A program made the position numbers and the translations under genes. A stretch of DNA of 64,000 nucleotides from Sphaeramia orbicularis (taxonomy: Eukaryota > Chordata > Actinopteri > Kurtiformes > Apogonidae), in the NCBI RefSeq assembly GCF_902148855.1, contig NC_043973.1:12572773-12636772 (forward strand). The letters run 5' to 3'. Below the pieces are notes generated by a model, which was given only the letters and a program-made list of their open reading frames with translations, made no database searches and was not told the DNA's origin. Of this stretch, positions 27,551-39,960 are shown one piece after another; the first letter of the stretch is position 1, and each line of letters opens with the position of its first letter.

Positions 27551-30500
27551 CTAGATGTTGGACTGGCCCAGGTCCACTTTGGAGGGCAGCGGTCCGGCCT
27601 CTTCCTCGGGGGCCTTAGAGGTGATGATGAGGAGGGAGGAGGCAGGGTACGGAATCAGTTTCTTTTCGTTGATGTAGTCGCTGTCGCCGTAAATACTCAG
27701 TTTCTGAAAACGAAACAGACGAACGCTGAGTTAAACTGGCTGTGACATGTACGTTAAATATGTAAGACCATCTTGACTTAAGCTCCTTCTGTCAAACTTT
27801 CAGAAAAATTGAAAATATCGAAATGTACCTATGGAAAATATCCTCAAATTGATGTCTTTTAACTTTTAATTTATCTTAATTTAAAAGCAGCACAGCCTAT
27901 GAATTAGACCGTACATATTATATACAGAATTTAAGGTTTCTTGTAGACCAAGACCACAAATAAACAAGCAAGAAATAATGTGTAGTGTGTATTTTAATTT
28001 AAGATTTTCTGCAAAAGGAGACACATTTTTCTTACAAACAGCTCTGACATAACAGTGAAGTAAACAGGAAGAACTACAATAAATACAATGACAATATAGA
28101 GTTAGCTTCATTTCTTTAAAACCCTCTGCTCTCTCTGATTAGCATTAGTTATTTTGGCACAAAACCGTTAGCATAGAAAGAGAAACTTGTCTCTTGCAAC
28201 AAACAGTGATGTTTTCTTCATGGAGTAAACAGTATTAACTCAGCATTAACTTAAAACTAAAATGATTAACTTAGATGTAATACTCAAACATCTTATTTTG
28301 TTAGAAACTGTGCGCTAAGTTATCTAACATTAATTAGCACCTTGGCGCAAACAGAGGGTTTTTATTGATTAAATTAGCAGTATATTGTAACTTGAGCTCT
28401 CAAATATATACTGCATTTTTTCTGTCTCTCGATATTTCTGCCCTTAAATTGACTTTAAATTAAAGCTAATATATTGTTCTATTGCAGCTTTACCCTTCAA
28501 CAACAGAGCTACACTGAAAGCAGCTCTTAAAGGACTACATTTCCCCCTTTTTCTTCTAATCCTGGCCTTTAGTCTTTCCTACAGTCAAAGAAAAGAACTC
28601 TGTTTTGTCCCCCCAGTATTTCACCTCCTGTATATTTCTTCTTTTGTAACAAAGCTGTGTTATTAGTTGCTGTTGAATATCTCTACCTGATACCAGTGAA
28701 GACACCATAAAGTGAAATATCAACACCAAGAAAGTACAGAAGTGAATGTGAGAGATTAAGAATACAAACTTAAACCTTTGTGAAATCAGTTTTCATTCCA
28801 AAATAAAGGAACAGAAACATTGGTCTGGCACAGTTCTCTTGCAATGGAGCCATATATTAGTTCATGTAATCCAAGGTCTAAGGCAGGAACGTCAAACGCA
28901 TTTTAGTTCAGATAAATAAAATAAGTCATGAAAATATTTACCTTTACAAACTACCATTTCACAAAAATGTGAAAGGTGGGAATAACCTGAAAAAACTAAC
29001 ATTTTGTAAGAAAAATAAGCGCCATTTTAACAATATCATGCCTCAACTTATCAAGTGTACATGTGCAGTACACACAATGTCACACAAACATGTGGTAACA
29101 GGCATAATATTGTTAACATTTTGGAACTAAAATAACAACAACTTCCACAATATTATGTCTCAGCTTATTATTAACACAACTTACAGATCGCAGTGGATCT
29201 ACAAATGTACAAAACATTTAGTGACAGGCAGAATATTGTTAAAATTGCACTTAATTATTTTTTAGACATTTCAGGTTTGTTCATATTTCTTCACGTTATT
29301 TACATTTTATTGTTAAAGGATAGGTTGTAAATGTAAATATTTTCATAGTGTAATGTTATTTTTTTCCACATTAAACCAAGAAGAAAATTTAGAGTCATTA
29401 TTTATCAGTTATTATGCTATTATTTTAGTTGGACCGTATGTGGCCCCTGAACTTAAACAAGCTCCACATCCTTGACTGTTAAAATATCTTCAGTGTAATT
29501 TTTGCATTTTTCCAAATTTATCCCGATTGAAAACTTTTCAGGGGAAATACATTTGACACCCCTGGTCTAAGGGGTCTATTCTAAGAGTCAGTTACTTTCT
29601 ATATTCATAACCAGTCATTTTTAATGATGAGGATTTCTGTGTGTGAGCCAGTGTATAGTGACACTGAAGACTGAGGAACAGTCGGAGGACTTTCTGAATG
29701 TGTAATTCAGGACACATTTATTAGAATGAGCTTGTGAAAACACAGGCTGCAATCCTGAATCCAGCTCACCTTACACTACAACCATGATGATTCACTGATA
29801 GGTCCAAAATAAGGGATGGAGTGTGTGCGCCTGTCCGTAATTGGTCAGATAGTGTAAATGTGCCCACATACACCAACACAAAGATAATGTAGCAGCTGGC
29901 ACATGTATGTATGTATGTATGTATGTATGTCGGCTAAAATTTGCTTAGAGGTCTTATTTCTGTCTTTGTGCATAAGAAATCAATATAAGTGAATCCCCAA
30001 AGGAACTTTGTGTTTGTAAATGCGAGTTATGCAAATTTACAGGATTTCAGTTCTGTTGCAACATGTTGATGGTCATATGAACTATGTTTTCAGCTCAAAA
30101 ATGTCCAATTTCATCACAATTAATGCTATATTTTCATGTCACAAATGGGCAAGTTATATTTGAACTGAATTTACCTGAAAAACAAATATTCTGTTCTTTT
30201 AGATTCCCCAGTTTTTCTTACAAGATTATATACTACATATCACGTTTGATTTTTACAGGTTGCAATATGGAGTATGGTGCTGATCCATCCTGCTTATGTT
30301 ACGCCAATACATACATTAAGAATGTCACACGTCACTTTTTAAATCAAGTTTTCTAATGATAAGCATTTTTATAAACAAATAGCAATTCTATATTGTTATT
30401 TACTCTTTAGTATGATGATAAACTATACAATAAATAATTCTGATCCTAGTTTTTGCACAGGGATCATTTGTGGAAACGGTGACATGGCTGCCGAGCATCA

Positions 30501-33500
30501 GTATGATGGGATCTGTAACAACCATGTCACATCCGTCCACTGCCACATTTTGTGTTTTTGTGTCAACTGTTATTGTTTTAGATCCACAATACTAACATTT
30601 ATGAATAAGAGGAGAATTAGCAATAGTAAGTATATAAGTTTATTACTAATAAAGTACTGGTACTGACCAGATCATCATGGGTAATGTCATGTCTGTCCAC
30701 CAGCAGAAGTTTTCACATACACGTGCTATTCAAAATCCAATATTTCTGAAAATAGAGCTTCCACTGTCAAATAATATCAGTAGTCTGTGCACAAATGTAT
30801 TAGCATTATTTCAACACAGTTCTATGCATTTCTTACAACTTTTTTTTTTGACAAAAATGGCCACTGATTTGACCCCCTAAATAAATTTTAGCCGATGTAT
30901 ACATGTATGTGTGTATGTATGCATGTCCAGAGACAGTGAAAAGTAAAGCCACAGACTTACCTCAGCTGGTACATATTGATCCACAGCAGTCGCCACAGTG
31001 GCACAGCAGATCCAGATCAGGACCAACACTGACAAGACCAGAGTTGTGGTCAGAATCCAGCCTGGTAGCCAGGGGTTCCTGAGGAGAACAAGTACAAACA
31101 CTGGGTTAGTTGGATTTGGGATTAAGTGCTGGATGTGGTTAATGTCACATTCTACCGTGAGTTAAACCATCTAAGTTTGTTTGTCTGTGCAGATAAATAC
31201 TGACGTACTTCGACAAACAGCTGAAGATGTTGTACTCATCGTCATAGCTGCGGTCGCCGGTTACATCTCTGTCTCTCTCTTGGATTAAAGTGCGATGGTA
31301 TTCTTTGTAAACTGGGCTGCTTAACCCATGGACTTGACAATGAGAAACAGGAAGTTACATACGCATCGAATTATTTTTATGTCTTGTTGAACTGGATTTC
31401 TCAAGGAGAGGGAGTGGAGACTTACAACTCTTCGGAGGTTCCTCTTTGACATCTTTCTCCACTACGAACTGGGAGTACAGTATCTGTGGTGTAGACTGTA
31501 AAACAGAAAAGTGTTTGAAAATTAGCGTCATGTACATGTCTGAATATACCTGGTTTAGACACAGAATTAAGTGTAACCTGGAAAATGACAAGTTTGCCGT
31601 CATCGGCCTGGAGGTAGAACGTCCATGTGGAAGTGATGAAGCTGTGGGCCTGACTCATCACGTCTTCCCAGAACCCTCGGACCAGGGTCAGGGGGTAGAG
31701 CAGGTGAATCCTGGGCATCATGGCCTCCAACTGAAAACACAAACACCCAGGACGTTAAACACTGTGGTTGTCAGAGTGATTATAGCAGAAATAAAATACA
31801 AACATTTAACGTCAGTTTCATCACGGATCTCAATTTAATTTCAATGCACACAAACCTTTATTTTAACCCCCCCATTCAGCTTTACTTTTTCTAGATATTA
31901 TAACTACCACACCATGATATAGGAAGTCTGTAAAATGGAAAATAAGAGGAATACATGATGACAAGTATTATTTACAAATCATTGTTTTATATTAAAAATT
32001 ACTGTACAGTGCCATTTTTCCATCAAAACTGCACAAACACAGTAAAGCTCAGTCATCAGCATCTGCAACTAAATGAGCAGTAGAAACTTTAAAAAGTGAG
32101 AAACAGAAATAAAACTGCTTTTTCCTGCAACTTCATTTAATTTTAATTTATGTTGTATTGATCAATGAATATTTATTTAATCTTCATGGATTTGAAAATT
32201 GAAATTTGCTCTTGTATTTCATTTAAGGAGATTATTTATCGCTGCAAAGTTTAGTTTTGGTCCTTGTTTAGGTTTTAATAATAACTCTGGTAACTGGACA
32301 ATCTTACCTTTGACCCTCCTGTTTTTCCTAGATTTCTCATGTATTTTACTACGGTGGCCGACAAGGGCCAAACACATTGCAACGGTCCAATGCGTCTCAG
32401 TTAGAGAAAACAGTTGCAAATACAGAAACAATGAAAATTCACACACTTAAACACAAGACTAAATGAGGCACAAAAAGAGGAATGTGGTGCAAATGAAAAA
32501 ATATGCAGCAAGAAACAAAAACACATGCATATTCACCAAATGCTCTGCAAACAGAGAAATGATGCAAAGCGCAAAATGATTAAAACCAAGAAAACATCTG
32601 CAAACGAAAAACGCTGCATAACCAGTGACTACAACAGAAGTGCTCCAAACCTGTAGGGGGCGCTGTCAGCAGAACAGCTCAATGCAGAGACACACAGGAT
32701 GGAGAGAGAGAGAAACGGAGAACAGCTGACTGACTGTGTCAAACTACAGTGGGAACAAATTGAAGTTATGGTGTAGTGCGGTCATGTGATTTATTTGATT
32801 CTATTTGACACTAGTCTGTTGTCTATAAACACTGGCTGGCTGCAGGTTTGGAACACTTCCGTTATAGTGACTGGTTATGCAGTGTTTTTCATTTGCAGAT
32901 GTTTTCTTGGTTGCATCATTTCTTTACTTGCAGAGCATTTGATTTTGTTTTTGTTTCTTGCGGCACACTTTTTCATTTGCACCATGTTCTTCTTTTTGTA
33001 CCTTGTTTAAACTTGTGTTTGAGTTTGTGAATTTGCATTGTGTCTGTTTGCAGCTGTTTTCTCTAACTGAGACGCATAGGGCTGTTGCAATGTGTTTGGC
33101 CCTTGTCAGCCACCGTGTTTTACCCTTCACCGTCACCATCATCAATTTAAAATATTTGTCTGTAAATCTTTTATTTTTATATTTTTAACCTTTACAAGGT
33201 ACAAAACAAAACAGCTGATGTTGACATTACGAGTAGGCGTAATATTTGTCTTACTGGCACATGACTACATGATTATTTATAGTCTTTTGTGAGCCCCGAT
33301 CATATCCATGAAATTATAGATTCCAACTCGGTTATGAGCAGAAAGAATGGCCTATCAACAAAACTGGATTAATGCATAAAACTAAAATGGTTCTTTATAG
33401 GCATTCAGTAATGCTGGAGATAGGTGCATGATTTACAAGGTTTATGCATAACATTATCCACTGACAGATTTAAAACTGAACTAAAATCTAATGCACAATA

Positions 33501-36500
33501 TTGTATTTTGGGGATTTCTGTTCCACAATTAATAATAATTTGTTATTTGCAAGCAATAACAAGAGACACTATCTTCCGGTACAAGCTGGTCATGTTAGAT
33601 ATCCCCTACAGTCAAATACATTTAATAAGAATGTGGGGTTGGATTAATTTTTCTTGTTTTTCCCTCTTTTTTTAGTTGGTTGGAAATAAAGGGTGCACAC
33701 TGACTGACTGCACCAGTTATTTACTCAGACTTATTAAATAAAAAAAAAATATAATTCTTGCTAAAATGACATCTCCTACTTGATACCAATTAAAACTCCT
33801 GAAATCTTTGAATGTGTGTTCTCAAGTGTTCCAGTAACTCATCATCAGCGCCTCCACAAGGTTTTCACATTCACTAGATTAGAATTAGACATCATTCTCC
33901 ACAATGAAGTAACATAAAAGCATTCGTTCTCATTGATATTCTTTCGGGATGTTCACAGCATTTCACGTCAAACCACATGTCTGACTGTGGCAATTTAACG
34001 GTAATTTGTTCATGTTGGAAACTGTCCTAACTGTACTGATGATGTTTTAACCCATAAAGACCCAGTGCTACTTTTGTGGGAGTTCCCAAATTAATTTCTC
34101 TATTCAACCTATTTCTTAAGGGATTTATCACAGTTTATTATAATATTATACTCTGTATTTTCCATTTTTTGGTGTAAATCACATTTTCCCCTATATTTAA
34201 TTCACTGATCATGTAGATGTCCGTCAAAGCTCAGAGTAAATTCAAAGGTTATTTATCAAAACTGAAGAAAAAGGGACTTTTTCATAAAAATCTATCATTA
34301 ACTGGACATAAAACAAGTGTCTCCATCCGCTATAATTTATCAAACTCCATGGGTTTAACTGGTGAATCACTGTTGTAGAAGATGACGGTGTTTCCACGTT
34401 CACTACAGAGCCTCTGAACGTCCAAATGGATCATATGTGATGACCATGAAAAGACGACAAACTGTATCTTACACAAATTATATACATGTATTGATAGAAT
34501 TGGTGGATCAACTGGTATTACAGGAGTGATATTTTGCTTTTTTAAATTGAATTATGCCTCTTAAAACATTTCCCTGTGGTCTACATAAACTGTAAATGCT
34601 CTGCTTGGGTCTGAATTCTTCTTAAATTCAACTCCACAGGTCCATCTTCAAACCTATTTCTGAGCAATGACACCAGAAAGGTTGTTTTGAGCGCTGGCCC
34701 TTTAAATGCAAATGAGCCACTTCATGCCTCACCCCCTCCAGGTTGTTGACCACGCTTTCTGTCCTGTTCAGCTACTTGTCTTCATTAATACAACCAACAA
34801 CTAAACATTTTAGGTAATCAGCTCTAAATTTGGACATATTTTCAGTTTTGACTACAACCGCTGCTGCTGACAAACAATTATGGTGTACTCGGAGAAATGT
34901 TTATCGGAAGTCTTCACCCTATACATGCAAATGTCATGCTGTAACTAGTTACAAAACATAACAAATTAAGCAGGAATTGAAACAGGTTGGAGAAATCCAC
35001 TCGATTCTTGCCAGAACTAATATGAAGATTGCTTTGCAGCACCTGGAGGGTTCAAATGCAAACTTTATGAACTATTAGGGTCCAAATACACAAATAAATG
35101 TACTAAAGACTAATAAAAGTGGGTGTAGCGAAATATGACCCATAAACATTTTAGATCAGTAGGTAGTTTTGGTCGATGGTGACTATTTGGGTCTTTAGGC
35201 TGAAAACGGCTCTGTTCAACTGTGCATATAACAAATGAAAGGGTTCTATCTGCACTCTTCTCTTTTACTTTATTTTACTTGATTATGTTTTATTGATTAT
35301 GTTTTGATTATAATTGTGTGTTTTTAACCTGTCTCTTTTCAATTCTTGCAATGCACTGTGAACTGCCCTGTGTATGAATTGTGCTATACAAGTAAAGGTG
35401 CCTTGCCTTTATGGGTTAAGGTGGAGCGTGACTGGTGGTATGTGTGTGGATAGTGGTAGGGTTTGTTGCGCCAAAATCCCTGCGGAAAACTGCATTGTGC
35501 AGCAGCTGCCGAAAACAGCTCCCCCTTCCTAAGTCAGCCACGAAAAGGACAATGTGCACCAAATTCACCCTGTAACACCAGAATAGCTCCAAATGTGAGC
35601 TGCTAAAGTAATTTCACTCCTTTAGCTTCACAAGCTAATTCTGAGGGGGGATGCAGTTTTCTGCAATATCCGATGCCGAATTCTGCTCCCTGCTTAAAAC
35701 TGCATCCCTAGCTATGGAGGATATAGTTTTCGTTAGTATCTGTTTTTATTGTTATGTATTTTGTGTGTTGTGTATCTAAGATTTAACTTTAGAAAGTTTT
35801 ATAAACCTTACAGTTTGTACATTCTTTAATATTAAACATATAAAAAAATATAACTGCATTATCTTTCAATATTATTAATTACTTAATTGCTACACAGCTA
35901 TGATGGTGTTAAGAGGTTGAATAATTCACAGTTAATTTCATACCCTACAGCAGGGGTGTCAAACTCATTTTAGTTCAGAGGCCACATTCAGCTAAATTTG
36001 ATCTGAACTGGGACAAACCAGTCAAAAAATAACATAAAAATATGTAAATAATGTCAACTCCAAACTTTTCTCTATGTTTAAGAGCGAAAACAGTGAATTT
36101 ACATTATGAAAATGTTTACATCTACAAACTATCCTTTCAAACAATGTGAATAACATGAACAAACTGAAAAAAATGAATGTAATTTTAACAATATTCTGCC
36201 TCAGTTTATCATTTTACACATGTACATTATAACGTACAGATCACAGTGGATCAACAAATACACAAAACATTTAAAATAACAGACAGAATCTTGTTAAAAC
36301 TGTACTTACTTCTCTTAAGACATTTCAGGTTGTTCATATTTGTTCAGGTTATTCACGTTTTTTGCAAAATTATTCTTTGTTTACTGAAAATACATGAAAA
36401 TATTTACGTTTACAAAGAGAAAAATTTGGAATTGTCATTATTTACATGTTATTATGATAGTATTTTACTGGTCTGACACACTTGAGATTGAATTGGTCTG

Positions 36501-38847
36501 AATGTGGAACCTGAACAAAAATGACTGTGAATATCTTAGTGTAATTTTTGCATTTTTCAAATTCATCCCAGGGGCCACACTCAGGCATGTGCACACATAG
36601 GGCCCAAAGGGGGCTTGAGCACCTGCCTTCTTTGCCTTGTACAAAAAGTGCCCTTTTTACTTTTAAAAAATAAATAAATTCCTGTTCTGCATAAGAATGT
36701 AAAAGAAAACGGCTGCATAAAAATGCCATGGTTATCTACCGTACACATTTCCTTGTAATAGCGCGTTATGGTATTGTATGCGTGTTGAGTCTGATGCCGC
36801 TTCTCTGTCCGCTGTCTGTCACTGAGGGGCGGGGCTTCCCCATGCTGCATGCGCACACGCTTGTCCGGAGAAAGAGAGAGAGCGAGCAAGAGGAGTAAAA
36901 GCCGTGGTCACATCTCCACTGTGTAGTTACTGCACAGACGAGACGGGACAGTGGATTGACTTCAACCTTTGTGGCTTATCAAGCCCCCCCTCCAACATTA
37001 CTTGAATGTATTGAATCACAGAAACAGAATCATTCACTCCGCTTGATTTTACTGACAATTTACATTTGTTTCCAGATACTGAGTTTATTGTGCCTTTGCT
37101 GCTGTGAATGTTTCTACAGTAGGAACAGTTAACTCAAACAGCAGTCACAGTAGGACTGGTTTATGTGCAGCCTGTAATTTTTTTTTTTTTTTTTAAATGA
37201 AAGCTGCATTAATGTGCACCTTGGGAAAAATATCATATTAGCCTTAGCTTACCAGTTTGGAAGTTATGACTCGGTTTTGGGGAGTCAGGAAATTGTTGTA
37301 GTTTATTGTGTAGCTAATCTCAGATCTCAGACTATGTTAGCTATGCTACATCAACAACAAATCACTGAGATCAAAATGTTGACTGCAGTCCTGTAGGCAT
37401 GCAGGCTTTCTCTACAGACTAAACAGGACTGTTTTTCTAGTATTTATTTCTATATTTTTGTCAGTGTTCAATGTTTCATAGTTGAATGTTCATGTGTTAC
37501 AATCTTTATCTTCAACAATACATAGCCTGATAATAAGCCAATGTTTTATTGCTTTTTAGAATTGTAGCTGAATCGCGTGTCCTCCAAACCTCAGTATTAT
37601 GATACATTTTGACAATAATTTGATGACACAAAAGAAACAGCAATTGCATCACTCACAGCTACACAATATACACTACTATGTTGTTGTTGTTATCGATGGC
37701 TACTTTATTAATTTTACATTAAGCCACATATTGTGTTATTAAGGCCTGAAAAAAATTTGGTGCACACATACTGCCCTTTTGTGACTTTGAGCCCCTGCCC
37801 CTCTATAATCCTGTGCACGTCCCTGACCAGACTGGACCCTTTGGCAGGCCGGATTTGGCCCTCGGGCCACACGTTTGACACCTGTGCCCTACATTCAGAA
37901 AGGAGAAAAAGTTGTGCACATTGTCCTCTCCATGGCTGACTTAGGAAAGGGGAGCAGTTTTTGGTAGGGAGTAGAATTCGGCAGGTTTGAACCCTGGATG
38001 AGGTGGTGGTGGTGGTGCATTTCCATACCTGCTCATGCCGCTGTTCAGCAAAAGGCATCTGATTCTGACAGCCCAGGTTGCATGCATACTGCTCATCTGA
38101 CTGGGTGTAAGCTTCGTGACAGGCTGTGGAAATTCAGAACAGCAACAGATGGTTCAACAAAGTGACAAAAACAGCAGAGGACAAAGACGTGTTGTGAGTG
38201 ACACACCTATTGTTTGCCTGGGTTGTGTGATTGTGGACTGATGGCATGTGTGGAGGTGTGTTAGCAGCTCAATAGTATATGTGAAAACACTGATGTACGC
38301 CATGTCATGTGGGCCTGCGCGAGCTGCGGTCCCAGGCTGAGCGCGAGGCTTACTTGATTCACACTCGGACTTGGTTTGGTTCAAGTCTTCACTGTCACGA
38401 ACAAACTGGCAGATTGAAAACAGACGACAGCCTCTTTGACAGGCGTACAGTTCCTCCTCCTGCGAGTCAAAACAAACAAAAAAGACCAGTTGAATACTAC
38501 AGCAAATATCCGCATCCGTCGAACATGGCTCACTTGGTTAACTTTTACACAGCTAAAATAACACACGTAAAAGTGACATATAGTTAAGCCCAAGCCTTTT
38601 TTGTTCGACACATAATAACCCTCTGTGCGTATTTAACTCACAGGCGATAGCAGACGTTAGCATAATACTGCATACTTAGTCAGGTACTTACCCGTGGATA
38701 AGTGTGTAAACTGTATGTCATTTCGCATGACTTATGGCAAGATGCCGTGTTCCCCAAAACGCTATCGAACACATCTGTCGACGCTGATGTACAGGCAAGC
38801 AGGACAGAAAGTCCAAAAACGCAAATAATGGAGGAAAGAGTCCCCAT
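27551..38847 (-). CDS. tmem59: Transmembrane protein 59, type I endolysosomal/Golgi membrane protein, 324 aa
   Basis: TMEM59 controls trafficking and glycosylation of membrane cargo and, in mammals, recruits ATG16L1 to damaged endosomes. Eight coding exons close in phase: 38692-38847, 38354-38459, 38029-38123, 31578-31730, 31426-31495, 31209-31332, 30961-31078 and 27551-27703. The protein has a signal peptide (MGTLSSIICVFGLSVLLAC), a Cys-rich luminal region (ACQRGCRLFSICQFV, YACNLGCQNQMPFAEQR), a possible N-glycosylation site NQT, and SFITSTWTFYLQADDGK. One membrane span follows at about 242-264 (WILTTTLVLSVLVLIWICCA), then a short cytosolic tail ending DLGQSNI. The human protein is 323 aa. 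In the tail, YVPAEKLSIYGDS matches the ATG16L1-binding motif except for its final position. Intron 3 spans 6.3 kb and intron 7 spans 3.3 kb, both rich in transposons. It is head-to-head with tceanc2, as in human. Confidence 0.97.
28884..29564. mobile_element. hAT-type MITE with perfect 8-bp target duplication, tmem59 intron 7
   Basis: GTCTAAGG occurs at 28876-28883 and again at 29565-29572. The ends CAGGAACGTCAAACGC and CATTTGACACCCCTG are inverted. It belongs to the 'caggggtgtcaaactcattttagtt' family also found at 35951-37886 and 61783-62395. There is no transposase frame. Confidence 0.9.
29931..30894. mobile_element. 'CGGCTAAAATTTGC' element, uninterrupted copy
   Basis: The left end CGGCTAAAATTTGC and right end AAATTTTAGCCG are inverted. 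The flanks repeat ATGT (29927-29930 and 30895-30898), although they fall in a (GTAT)n microsatellite. It is 964 bp long with no recognised frame. It matches 40414-42004 almost base for base outside that copy's two inserts, so it serves as its empty-site reference. Confidence 0.85.
32351..33116. mobile_element. Long-armed inverted repeat (MITE) in tmem59 intron 3
   Basis: The left arm starts ACGGTGGCCGACAAGGGCCA and continues for about 285 bp. The right arm is its complement, ending GGCCCTTGTCAGCCACCGT. Both arms carry the same order of blocks (AACACATTGCAA, GTCTCAGTTAGAGAAAACAG, AAGAAAACATCTGCAAA). The loop between them is about 200 bp and includes AGGGGGCGCTGTCAGCAG. It would form a strong hairpin in the pre-mRNA. 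Confidence 0.8.
34047..35419. mobile_element. 'TTAACCCATAAAGACC' MITE, copy 2, with two inserts
   Basis: The left end TTAACCCATAAAGACCC and right end TTTATGGGTTAA are inverted. Insert one (about 34532-35143) is the reverse-orientation sister of the TTAA MITE at 16476-17095. Insert two (about 35196-35407) splits the terminal GGGTCTTTATGGG and ends GTGCTATACAAGTAAAGGTG, which looks like a LINE or SINE 3' end. Confidence 0.8.
35951..37886. mobile_element. hAT-type element inserted in the MITE, with 8-bp duplication
   Basis: CCCTACAG (35943-35950) and CCCTACAT (37887-37894) flank the ends CAGGGGTGTCAAACTC and ACGTTTGACACCTGTG. The intact target CCCTACAGTCAG can be read at about 13401. No transposase frame is recognised. 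Its right part is interrupted by the element at 36582-37825. Confidence 0.9.
36582..37825. mobile_element. Second hAT-type element nested in the first
   Basis: The termini CAGGCATGTGCACAC and CTGTGCACGTCCCTG are inverted. GCCACACT (36574-36581) and ACCAGACT (37826-37833) flank it as an aged 8-bp duplication. The flanking family consensus can be read at about 62355-62385, where GGGCCGGATTGGACCC is continuous. It is 1244 bp long with no recognised frame. Confidence 0.75.
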
Positions 38848-39960
38848 TTTGTCTGCGAAAACCTAAACAAACAACACGCTCTTCCTCCTCCTTAATCGCC
38901 TTGCTATCTCGCGTGAAGTGCTCTTCACGCGATACTGCGACTTGGTGTTTGCTGCTTTTAATGTCCCTAGGAAATTCCTCAATTCTTATACTAGGCTATG
39001 GATATGATAAATGCGTTTTAATTATAAATCTTCACGGTTTACCGAATGTGTTGATATTTTAAAGCGAAGTTAATATATTTATTATTATACCCCACCATTA
39101 ATGTAAAACGAACAAACAAATTAAAAACACATTTTTAGGGACGTTCAAGGAACTTTAATTCTCCAGTTTTTACTATAGTGCGTGTTTTTATACATAAACA
39201 GCACAGATAATAGATCTGTGAAACTGTAGCTTTGTTCAATATCAACCTGTCTATGGATTTCAGATCAAAATTTTCAGCTTTTGTTAAAACCTGGCACAAG
39301 GATCTTTCCTGGCTTTGAGGTAAATGTATTATTTTACGCTGTCATTGTGTAAAATAAATAAATTACAAATTACAGATTGTGTGTGTTGGTTCGCTTCACA
39401 CGTATACTACTTTGTTTAATCTTTGTCACTGGAGAAAACGGCACAAAAGAAATTTCATGCACTGTAAGAAGTAAACTATCTTTAATGCCGTACAATGTAG
39501 AAAATGAAGGATATTACTTTGTTCTTGTAATATTATTTATTTTGTTCTACAGCTATCTTAATGGTGTCGAGTATCTTAACCCATATATTAATCTGTAGTT
39601 ATTGACTTCATTTTTAATTCCTGTATTTCTGATAGTTTTGAATGCAACATCCCCATCTAGTGTTTACTTCCTCCTGTTTCCAGGCTAGCTCCACCAGACA
39701 CTATATTTATTAATTATGTTAGGTAATAGTTTAACTGCTGGAGTTGGCGATAGTGGTTTTATGTATACGAGTTAATGCCGCATTTAAACATACAATTTCA
39801 TAAGTAAGTAAGTGTTAGAAGGGCTTGTAAATTCGATAACGCTACAGCTGCTAACTCTAGTTAGCTTTAGCATCAGTTGTCTGTGCATAGCCCGGTGTTC
39901 CCGTTATTAAGCCACAGTTTTGTTGCCGGCTTTAAATATCTCCACAGTCACTGTTTCAAT
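38848..39960. promoter_or_regulatory. Head-to-head promoter interval of tmem59 and tceanc2
   Basis: The start codons diverge across 1,113 bp. Next to the tmem59 start is a short inverted motif, CGCGTGAAGTGCTCTTCACG at about 38912, that could be a regulatory palindrome. No TATA box is evident. Human TMEM59 and TCEANC2 share the same divergent arrangement, so shared promoter control is plausible. Confidence 0.55.

Larger units (their letters stand above)
35464..37984. mobile_element. 'GTTGTGCCGAATTC' MITE holding two successive hAT inserts
   Basis: The left end GTTGCGCC with AACTGCAT and the right end GGGAGTAGAATTCGGCA match the family at 13127-13557 and 40096-42211. Compared with the uninterrupted 13127 copy, it is split at CCCTACAG by the element at 35951-37886. 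The entire nest lies in tmem59 intron 3. Confidence 0.8.
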
